DNA of 5,143 bases from JAVBNC01 sp031551765 (GTDB taxonomy: Bacteria > Desulfobacterota > Desulfovibrionia > Desulfovibrionales > Desulfovibrionaceae), in contig JAVBNC010000104.1 of the NCBI GenBank assembly GCA_031551765.1, positions 1 to 5,143 of the forward strand, written 5' to 3'. This document shows, one piece after another, positions 1 through 5,143 of the stretch. Position 1 is the first letter of the stretch; every line of letters starts with the position of its first letter. The notes beneath the pieces were generated by a model, which was given only the letters and a program-made list of their open reading frames with translations, had not been told where the DNA came from and did no database searches. The position numbers and the translations under genes were made by a program.

Positions 1-196
1 CGCAAGGGGGCTGAGCCCCCTTGACCCCGCGACAGGGGGACTATTCCGCGCGCGGTGGATATGTAAGCGAGTGCGGACACGGGGGAAGCTTTGAATACCC
101 TGTACCGTCATCAACCACCCTGAATGGGTTCCAAGGGGCGCGCCCCTTGGCGGGTGCAGGGCAGCGCCCTGCTTCGACTCTTCATTGGCTTCGACA
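1..196 (+). repeat. Left inverted-repeat arm, partial repeat element (cut by window edge)
   Basis: This gene-free stretch aligns without gaps to the reverse complement of 4867-5062. About 158 of 196 positions are identical by hand count; the best-conserved block is 147-182. It contains a 9-bp stem with TGA loop (3-23), a CCCC/GGGG stem (25-38), a perfect 20-bp palindrome (131-150) and the hairpin GCAGGGC-AGC-GCCCTGC (156-172). The terminal motif at 183-196 (ending TTGGCTTCGACA) matches the end motif of the right copy with a few changes. By comparison with the right copy, roughly 40 bp of this element should lie left of the window. The element ends at 196 and the cbiZ stop codon occupies 198-200. 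No reading frame here resembles a protein. Confidence 0.85.
131..172. other. Paired hairpins just downstream of cbiZ (possible transcription end)
   Basis: Two strong GC stems lie directly beyond the cbiZ stop: GCAGGGC/GCCCTGC (156-172, 3-nt loop), and then a perfect palindrome CCAAGGGG-CGCG-CCCCTTGG (131-150). They could slow or end transcription leaving cbiZ or protect the 3' end of the mRNA. There is no T-tract after either stem on the minus strand, so this is not a canonical intrinsic terminator. The stems also belong to the repeat element and occur at its right copy, where they would sit upstream of the permease. Confidence 0.35.
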
Positions 197-197
197 A

Positions 198-1910
198 CTA
201 CTCTTTCGCGCCCGCAGCCAGGGCGTTCAACGCCTCGCGCAGCAGGGGGGGGATGGCGGGGTCGCTGACGGCCTGTTCCAGCCGCGTCACCGGCCTGCCC
301 GCCAGTTCTCCGGCCACGGCCAGACACCAGGCGGAAAAGGACGCGGTATCCGGCATGAGTCCGCGCTCTTGGTTGTCCGAGATCGCCAGGGCCGCCGCGA
401 GAAAGCCCGCGTAGCGCGGCTCCCGCAGGGCGCGTTCCAGGGCGGCGGCCACGGCTCGCTGTTGCGGGCCGGAAGGGCAGACGTCGTGCCCGGCTGGCGT
501 GTCCAGCCGCACGCCGCGCTCGGCCAGGCGCTGGAACAGGTCCCGTTGCGGGGTGAGGCGGTTTTGCCGGGCTATGGCTTCGCGCACGGCCTGGTAGGTG
601 GCTTTGGCGATCAGCTCGCCCAGCTTGCTGTGGCCGCCGGTCAGGTCGGCAACTGCCCCGGCGCCCGCGACCACGATGATGTTGTCCGTGCCCGTGCCCG
701 TGGCCGCCGCGCCGCTGTAGCTGCTGCGGATATCCAGATCCTGCAGGGCGGCCGTCTTGGCTTCCGTGGCGGTAATCAGCGCCCGGCTCATGGCCGCCGG
801 GGTCAGGCGGCGGCTGGTGAGAATGATGCAGTTGATGGTGCCGGGCTCCACGTAGTCGCCGCTGTCCGTGCCCGCGCGCATGGCGTTCTGCCGCACCCCG
901 GCCGTGGCCAGGACCACGGCTTTCAGGCCGGATTCTGTCGCCTCGGCAGAGGCCAGGTGGTCCATGTCCGCGCCGGTGTACAGGAAGGCGCTCTTTTTCG
1001 GGTCCAGGCCGTACAGGGTCATGGTCCGGGCGTTGGCGCGGGCCAGGCCCAGGTGGTGGGTGACGGGCCAGCTGGGCGGGGAAGCATACTGGTTGCCCAC
1101 GGCCGTCACGCCTTCCCGCCAGCCGCCGAGACTGGAGAGAATGCGCTGCGGCGCGCGGAAACGGATGACCAGGGCCTTGGCCGGGAAATCGAACAGGTCC
1201 GCCTCCGCCACTTCCGCCTTGGCGACGCAGGAAAAGGGCAGGTCCAGCGGCTTGCGGGAACGCACCCTGTCCGGCAGCACCTGGTTTTGCGGCCGGGCGA
1301 AAGCCCTGCCGTACAGTTCCGCCGCCAGACGCAGTCTGAACGCGCCGTGGTCCGCGGCGGCTCCGCACACTTCGTCACAGGGCAGGATGATGACGCGGCC
1401 CTCGCGCAGGGCCGGAACGTCCGCCCAGGGCGGCGCGGCGAGAAAGCTTTGGATGCTCCGCGCGTTCTCCCGGCAGAGCAGCAGGGCTTCCGGGTTCCAG
1501 GCCCGCCACTGGTCTGGGGTAAGGCGCAACGTCCCGTCACCCGCGCCGAAACGCGGCGTTTCGCCCCCGGCCAGCCGGATGCGCTGGTTATTCAGGGAGC
1601 CGTCAGCGGGCGCCAGCGGCACGCCGTCGCAGACATCCAGAATCCGCAGCACGCGCAGGGGCCGGAAAGCCGGGTCGTGCGCCGCCACTTTGGCGAGTTT
1701 GCGCCGGGTCAGTTCCTGTTGCGCCGCGTCCTGTGCGTCCGGCAGTACCGGGGAAGCGGAAGCCGCGCGCCCGGTTTCCGGACGCGCGGCCACAAGGCAG
1801 AGCAGCAGAGCGAACGCCAGGCCGCAGGCGGCCCGGCCAGCCCTAGTAGTCGTAGCGCAGGCCGACCCAGTAGGAACGGCCGGGCTGGGGGTAGTCCTTG
1901 ATGGTCTCAT
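198..1910 (-). CDS. cbiZ: Exported fusion: BtuF-type substrate-binding lobe + CbiZ adenosylcobinamide amidohydrolase (570 aa)
   Basis: CbiZ cleaves the amide bond joining the nucleotide-loop linker to the corrin ring, giving (adenosyl)cobyric acid for salvage or remodelling of cobamides. Layout: a long basic n-region (1-28), hydrophobic core CGLAFALLLCLVAA (29-42) and a likely signal-peptidase site near GRAASA (48-53). Then one lobe resembling the C-terminal half of BtuF-like binding proteins (about 75-205: LNNQRIRLAGGE at 106-117, LTPDQWRAWNPEALLLC at 130-146, DVPALREGRVIILPCDEVC at 164-182). The CbiZ domain follows (about 240-445) with ATAGVRQNAMRAGTDSG (335-351), GTIN (357-360) and the signature ITATEAKTAALQDL (379-392) then ATGTGTDNIIVV (403-414). 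A helical extension of about 125 residues closes the protein. The ATG at 1910 overlaps the receptor gene by 68 nt and has only a weak ribosome binding site (GAAAG). It is the only ATG able to include the hydrophobic segment; the next canonical start, GTG at 1793, would remove it and give a cytoplasmic protein. Family and domains are clear; export and substrate are inference. Confidence 0.9.
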   Translation of the reverse strand: MRPSRTTPSPAVPTGSACATTTRAGRAACGLAFALLLCLVAARPETGRAASASPVLPDAQDAAQQELTRRKLAKVAAHDPAFRPLRVLRILDVCDGVPLAPADGSLNNQRIRLAGGETPRFGAGDGTLRLTPDQWRAWNPEALLLCRENARSIQSFLAAPPWADVPALREGRVIILPCDEVCGAAADHGAFRLRLAAELYGRAFARPQNQVLPDRVRSRKPLDLPFSCVAKAEVAEADLFDFPAKALVIRFRAPQRILSSLGGWREGVTAVGNQYASPPSWPVTHHLGLARANARTMTLYGLDPKKSAFLYTGADMDHLASAEATESGLKAVVLATAGVRQNAMRAGTDSGDYVEPGTINCIILTSRRLTPAAMSRALITATEAKTAALQDLDIRSSYSGAAATGTGTDNIIVVAGAGAVADLTGGHSKLGELIAKATYQAVREAIARQNRLTPQRDLFQRLAERGVRLDTPAGHDVCPSGPQQRAVAAALERALREPRYAGFLAAALAISDNQERGLMPDTASFSAWCLAVAGELAGRPVTRLEQAVSDPAIPPLLREALNALAAGAKE

Positions 1911-3828
1911 AGCTTTCGTTAAAGAGGTTGCGTATCTCGCCCTTCAGGCTCAGGGTGCCCACGCCGTCCCATTTGTACAGGGTCTGGGTGGCGAACAGGT
2001 CCACCACGGTTTTTTCGCCTATGTCCACGTTCTGGCCGTAGCTGGAGCTGTTGTAGTTCCAGTCCTGCACCTTCTGCTTGCCGTAGTATGTGGCGCGCAG
2101 GTCCACGTTCAGGCCTATTTCCGGATACCCGAAGTTGAGGCCGTAGGCCAGGTCCCAGTCGCTGACGTTGGGCACGGTATGGCCGTTCTGGTCCTCGCGC
2201 TGCAGCATGCGGGTGAAGTTGACGTAAGGCCGCAATTTGACGGGCCATTTGAGCGCCTCGCCCACGTCGTAGCTCGCTTCGCCTTCCAGGCCCCGGTATT
2301 TGGTGGTGCCGCTCATGTTGTAGTACTGCACGGACGAGGAATCCAGCACCCGGGTGGTGATCTTGTCCTTGTAGTCGGTCTGGAAGTAGCTCAGCCCCAG
2401 CTTGAGGGCCTTGTGCTCAATGACGAAACCCGCGTCCCAGCCCTGGCCCTTTTCCGGCTTGAGGTTGGAATTGCCGATAAAGTTGGTGAAGCCGTTGTAA
2501 AAGCCCAGCATGGCCTGGGTATCCGGTATGCGGTAGGATTCGCCGTAGTTGGCTTTCAGGGTCAGCCAGTCCAGGGCGTGCCAGGCCAGGCCCACGGACG
2601 GCGTGGTGCGGTCGAAATCCGAATCCTTGTCGGAATTTTCCAGGGTGTAGTAGTCGTAGCGCAGCCCGCCGCTGAGAATGACTTTGTTGTCGAAAAAGCC
2701 CAGCTTGGCCAGCAGAAAGGTGCCGGTGTTGTCGTAAATGCTGTGCTCGTTGTTGGTGTAATAGTCGGCGTAGGACTTGGTATTGTAGTGCAGCCAGTCC
2801 ACCCCGCCGGTCAGGGTCAGAATGCCGCGCGTGAAGCTGACCTGGCCCTGCGCGCCCTGGTAGTCCGTCTTGTTCTTGTAGTAGGCGTAGCCCCACATGT
2901 CTTTGGGGTCGTCGCTCTTGTAGTCGGTTTTGCCGTTGAAATAGCGGGCTTTCCAGTTCAGGCCCGCGTCCTTGTACCCGCCGTCGTACGTGACGTCCGC
3001 GCTGTAGTTGGAGCGGTTGTTGTATTCAGTCTCGTGGACGTCGTCGATATAGCCGGGGCTGCCCATTTTATAGGAGTCCACGCCCTGCATGACCACGCCG
3101 ATGCGGTGTTCCTCCAGAAAATTGTAGCCCAGGTTGGCGCTGAACGTGGTTTTGTGGTCCAGGCCCGTGTTGTCGTACTTTTTTCCGGAAGGGAGCTTAT
3201 AGTCGTTCATGCTCAAGTACGAGACGCCCCCGGAATAATCCAGCGGCCCCGTGGCCCAGGCAAAGGAACCCTGGCCGCTGCCCGTGTCCCAGGAACCGCC
3301 CCCGGCCTCCGCCGATGCCGCCAGGTTCTTGTTGCCGCGCCGGGTAATGACGTTGACCACCCCGCCTATGGCCGAGGTGCCGTACTGCACGGAAGCCGGG
3401 CCGCGCAGAATTTCAACGCGCTCCACGTTGACCAGGGGGATCATGGAGACGTTGTCCGTGCCCGTGCGGCGGCCGTCCACCAGCAGCAGCACGGCACCCT
3501 GCAAATCGTTGCCCAGGGCGGAACTGCGTATGCCCCGGATACTGATGCTGGAAAGGGAGCCGTTGGGCGTGAAGCTGTCTATCTGCACGCCGTAGTTGCG
3601 CAGCAGGCTCCCCAAATCCTGGTACTGGTTCTTCTTGATTTCCTCGCGGGGCACCACGGTGACGGACTGGGTCACGCTCCTGGCGCTTTCCTCAATGCGC
3701 CCGGCCGTGACCACCACGGGGTCCAGGGTCATGTCCCCCGCGTCCGGTTTCGGCGTTTCCCGCGCAAAGCCTGAAAAGGGCGCGGCGAGACAGAGAAGCA
3801 ACAGTAGGGCGGCGCTCAACCTTTTCAT
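1843..3828 (-). CDS. TonB-dependent outer-membrane receptor, probably corrinoid (BtuB-type), 661 aa
   Basis: Ligand-gated 22-strand outer-membrane channel powered by TonB/ExbBD. A Sec signal peptide (MKRLSAALLLLLCLAAPFSGFA, likely cut after residue 22) precedes a TonB box DPVVVTA (36-42) that closely resembles the DTLVVTA box of E. coli BtuB. The plug domain spans about 45-165 with VERVEILRGPASVQYG (135-150) and AIGGVVNVITRRG (153-165). The rest is a barrel of alternating strands rich in Tyr, Asp and Gly, closing with the C-terminal signature IRNLFNESYE, then YPQPGRSYWVGLRYDY; the final aromatic residue is the usual barrel-assembly signal. Length is in the normal 600-700 range and the gene looks intact. 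The start ATG at 3828 is set by a strong ribosome binding site; the open frame continues upstream through the permease gene only as antisense-free shadow in another frame. The substrate is not readable from the sequence; cobalamin or another corrinoid is inferred from the TonB box and the downstream CbiZ fusion, with a siderophore as the alternative. Confidence 0.93.
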   Translation of the reverse strand: MKRLSAALLLLLCLAAPFSGFARETPKPDAGDMTLDPVVVTAGRIEESARSVTQSVTVVPREEIKKNQYQDLGSLLRNYGVQIDSFTPNGSLSSISIRGIRSSALGNDLQGAVLLLVDGRRTGTDNVSMIPLVNVERVEILRGPASVQYGTSAIGGVVNVITRRGNKNLAASAEAGGGSWDTGSGQGSFAWATGPLDYSGGVSYLSMNDYKLPSGKKYDNTGLDHKTTFSANLGYNFLEEHRIGVVMQGVDSYKMGSPGYIDDVHETEYNNRSNYSADVTYDGGYKDAGLNWKARYFNGKTDYKSDDPKDMWGYAYYKNKTDYQGAQGQVSFTRGILTLTGGVDWLHYNTKSYADYYTNNEHSIYDNTGTFLLAKLGFFDNKVILSGGLRYDYYTLENSDKDSDFDRTTPSVGLAWHALDWLTLKANYGESYRIPDTQAMLGFYNGFTNFIGNSNLKPEKGQGWDAGFVIEHKALKLGLSYFQTDYKDKITTRVLDSSSVQYYNMSGTTKYRGLEGEASYDVGEALKWPVKLRPYVNFTRMLQREDQNGHTVPNVSDWDLAYGLNFGYPEIGLNVDLRATYYGKQKVQDWNYNSSSYGQNVDIGEKTVVDLFATQTLYKWDGVGTLSLKGEIRNLFNESYETIKDYPQPGRSYWVGLRYDY

Positions 3829-3834
3829 CAGATT

Positions 3835-3850
3835 CTTCCTTTCCTTCCTT
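3835..3850 (-). promoter_or_regulatory. Purine-rich ribosome binding site of the receptor gene
   Basis: Read on the minus strand this is AAGGAAGGAAAGGAAG, with three overlapping Shine-Dalgarno-like GGAAG/GGAAA units. The last unit lies 6 nt before the ATG at 3828. It fills most of the 26-nt gap after the permease stop and fixes the receptor start. It is much stronger than the sites before the other two genes, so the receptor may be the most highly translated product of the unit (inference). Confidence 0.8.
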
Positions 3851-3854
3851 GAGG

Positions 3855-4844
3855 TTAAAACAGTTCGCCGTTTCTTCCGGCGCGGAACAGAGTCCACAGA
3901 AAAAAGGGCCCGCCTATCAGCGAGGTGATGATCCCGATGGGCATTTCCGCCGGGGCCAGGGCGATGCGCGCGAACAGGTCGCACAGCACCAGAAAGGAGC
4001 CGCCCAGGAAAAAGGAGGCGGGCAGGAGCGGCCGGTGGGCCGCGCCCAGCCACAGGCGGCAGATGTGGGGGATCATCATGCCCACAAAGCCTATGGGGCC
4101 GGTCAGCGAGACAATGGCCCCCACCATGGCGGAAGAAACAGTGAAAGCCAGGATTCTGGAACGGTTCAGCGCCACGCCCCGGCTGGCGGCCAGCTCTTCC
4201 CCGGCGGTCAGCAAGTCCAGTTCCGGCGTCAGCCGCAGAATGCACAGCGAACCCGCCACGACCACAAAGGCCAGATCCGCCAGGCGGGCCGTTTCCAGCA
4301 CGGCCAAAGATCCCATAAGCCAGTGCAGAATGCGCAGCGCGTCGTTGGCGCTGGCCAGGTACTGCAAACAGAGCACCAGGCTGGAAAAGAAGAAGTTGAC
4401 GATAACCCCGGCCAGCAGCATGACCGGCGTGGAAAAACCGCCCCTGGCCCTGGTCAGCCAGTAAACCAGCAGCATGGAGAAAAACGCGCCCGCAAGAGCC
4501 GCCGGCAAACTCCCCGTGCTGCCCAGAATGCCCAGTCCCATGCCCAAGTGCACATACAGCGCCGCGCCGAAAGCCGCCCCGCTGGAAACCCCCAGCGTAA
4601 AGGGCGTGGCCAGCGGGTTGCGGAACATGGCCTGAAACACCATGCCGCTGACCGCCAGCCCGGAACCGGCCAGAAAAGCCGCCGCCGTGCGCGGCAGCCG
4701 CAGCCGCCAGAACACAATGGCGTCCGGGCTGCCCGCGTCCAGCAACTGCAAGGGTGAAATCACGCTGAGCCCCCCAAAGGGGCAGCACAGCAGCAACACG
4801 ACGCTGACAGCCACAAGCAGGACGATTTGTTTCTTCTTTTCCAT
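3855..4844 (-). CDS. FecCD/BtuC-family ABC transporter permease (329 aa)
   Basis: Inner-membrane permease of a binding-protein-dependent importer for iron chelates or corrinoids. The family normally works as a dimer with an ATPase and a periplasmic binding protein. Length is typical (about 330 aa). Visible hallmarks: hydrophobic N-terminal helix (residues 7-20), LRLPR at 48-52, the conserved block SGMVFQAMFRNPLATPFTLG (66-85) followed by VSSGAAFGA, the ATPase-coupling segment around TAGEELAASRGV (213-224), GPIGFVGMMIPHICR (249-263), and EMPIGIITSLIGGPFFLWTL (300-319) near the C-terminus. I chose the ATG at 4844 because the protein then begins MEKKKQ directly before the first membrane helix. 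An in-frame TTG at 4916 lies inside the repeat element and would add an unlikely 24-residue arginine-rich leader. The ribosome binding site is weak (GCGGATT just before ATG). It is the first gene of the unit; the stop is 26 nt before the receptor start. A corrinoid substrate is inferred from the cbiZ fusion two genes downstream; from its own sequence a siderophore permease is equally possible. No ATPase gene is adjacent. Confidence 0.93.
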   Translation of the reverse strand: MEKKKQIVLLVAVSVVLLLCCPFGGLSVISPLQLLDAGSPDAIVFWRLRLPRTAAAFLAGSGLAVSGMVFQAMFRNPLATPFTLGVSSGAAFGAALYVHLGMGLGILGSTGSLPAALAGAFFSMLLVYWLTRARGGFSTPVMLLAGVIVNFFFSSLVLCLQYLASANDALRILHWLMGSLAVLETARLADLAFVVVAGSLCILRLTPELDLLTAGEELAASRGVALNRSRILAFTVSSAMVGAIVSLTGPIGFVGMMIPHICRLWLGAAHRPLLPASFFLGGSFLVLCDLFARIALAPAEMPIGIITSLIGGPFFLWTLFRAGRNGELF

Positions 4845-4866
4845 AATCCGCGAAAGCCGTTTTAGG

Positions 4867-5105
4867 TGTCGAAGCCATCTAAGAGTCGAAGCAGGGCGCT
4901 GCCCTGCACCCGCCAAGGGCTAACGCCCCTGGACCCCATTCAGGGTAGTTCACGACGGGTCAGCTTATTCAAAACTCTCTATGTGTCCGCACTCGTTCAC
5001 ATACTCACCGCGCGCGAAGCCATACCCCTGTCGCGGGGTCCAGGGGGGTCACCCCCCTGGCGGGTGCACGGCAGCGCCCAGGACTTATACAAGATGGCGT
5101 CGACA
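4867..5105 (-). repeat. Right inverted-repeat element, complete MITE-like copy (239 bp)
   Basis: The ends are inverted copies of each other: TGTCGAAGCCATCT at 4867-4880 and AGATGGCGTCGACA at 5092-5105 (13 of 14 match as reverse complements). The inverted similarity resumes further in: 4894-4937 pairs with the reverse complement of about 5034-5078, with one indel. The two halves therefore mirror each other about a less symmetric centre near 4940-5030. It contains the hairpin GCAGGGC/GCCCTGC (4891-4907), CCAAGGGC/GCCCCTGG (4913-4932), CCCC/GGGG (5025-5038) and a 9-bp stem with a 3-nt loop (5040-5060). There is no transposase and no convincing coding frame, and I see no target-site duplication. 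Its inner 196 bp is the partner of the left arm. The permease ATG lies 22 nt beyond its edge, so any promoter close to that gene must be inside the element; I see only a weak TTGAAT with no good -10 partner. Confidence 0.75.
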
Positions 5106-5143
5106 GCGAAGCTCTCACAGCCGCGTGGAGCAATTTTAAAATT
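5106..5143. other. Short gene-free right edge ending in an AT palindrome
   Basis: Beyond the repeat element the last 38 nt show no recognisable gene. The window ends in the perfect 12-bp palindrome AATTTTAAAATT (5132-5143), a sharp AT-rich switch next to very GC-rich repeat DNA. It could be part of a promoter or a neighbouring terminator, but too little sequence remains to decide. With 4845-4866, it leaves the roughly 300 nt upstream of the permease made almost wholly of the repeat element. Confidence 0.4.

Noticed and set aside
21..1901. 626-codon plus-strand open frame starting in the left repeat
   Set aside because: Antisense shadow of the cbiZ fusion; Arg/Gly/Gln-rich translation with no recognisable domain, and its start lies in non-coding repeat sequence.
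868..3774. Very long open frame on the plus strand (968 codons), antisense to the receptor and cbiZ genes
   Set aside because: Its translation is low-complexity, rich in Val, Gly, Ala, Arg and His, with no family motif. It mirrors the codon bias of the GC-rich minus-strand genes, which carry clear domains.
3829..4878. Upstream extension of the receptor frame through the permease gene to an ATG at 4878
   Set aside because: The extension is a shifted-frame shadow of the permease. The receptor has a proper signal peptide and a strong ribosome binding site at 3828.
4845..4916. Longer permease starting at the in-frame TTG 4916
   Set aside because: The extra residues are encoded by the repeat element, and the same peptide string appears from the left copy in an unrelated frame, so it is repeat-derived.
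4997..5143. Open minus-strand frame running in from the right edge to a TGA at 4999-4997, possibly the tail of an upstream gene
   Set aside because: Most of it lies within the repeat element and it shows no domain. It cannot be fully excluded because the sequence stops at the edge.
4845..5143. Cobalamin riboswitch
   Set aside because: Looked for because of the corrinoid genes; no B12-box-like motif on the minus strand, and the stems present are explained by the repeat element.
1..5143. Composite transposon, CRISPR array or tRNA-based integration site
   Set aside because: There is no transposase or integrase gene, no regularly spaced short direct repeats and no tRNA-like sequence. The flanking repeats are two inverted copies with internal palindromes.

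Overview
The window holds one three-gene, minus-strand transcription unit (transcribed right to left). It is enclosed by two copies of a GC-rich repeat element lying in opposite orientation. The GC-rich coding sequence, the TonB-dependent receptor (so a Gram-negative with an outer membrane) and the cobamide-salvage gene content would fit a Desulfovibrio-like anaerobe. That taxonomic guess rests on general familiarity, not on a marker gene.

Gene order in the direction of transcription: (1) 4844-3855, a FecCD/BtuC-family inner-membrane permease; (2) 26 nt later, with a strong ribosome binding site, 3828-1843, a TonB-dependent outer-membrane receptor with a BtuB-like TonB box; (3) overlapping the receptor's 3' end by 68 nt, 1910-198, an unusual fusion. 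The fusion has a predicted export signal, one lobe of a BtuF-type substrate-binding protein, an adenosylcobinamide amidohydrolase (CbiZ) domain and a helical C-terminal extension. Together they read as a corrinoid-uptake unit: the receptor brings a cobamide or cobinamide across the outer membrane, the fused protein would bind it and cut its side-chain amide bond in the periplasm, and the permease would move the product (a cobyric-acid-type corrinoid) inwards. The transport ATPase, TonB/ExbBD and a complete binding protein are not in the window.

The flanks carry no convincing genes. Positions 1-196 and 4867-5062 align without a gap as a 196-bp inverted repeat (about 81% identical by hand count). 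The right copy appears complete at 4867-5105, with its own 14-bp terminal inverted repeats (13/14 match), so it looks like a miniature, transposase-less repeat element. The left copy is cut by the window edge. Hairpins inside the arms differ in sequence but keep base pairing through paired substitutions. The left arm ends 1 nt beyond the cbiZ stop codon, and the right arm ends 22 nt before the permease start, so the repeats bracket the three genes almost exactly. I see no cobalamin riboswitch motif upstream of the permease.

The two most interesting points are the apparently exported binding-protein/CbiZ fusion, which implies cobamide cleavage before inner-membrane transport, and the tight bracketing of the unit by structured inverted repeats.
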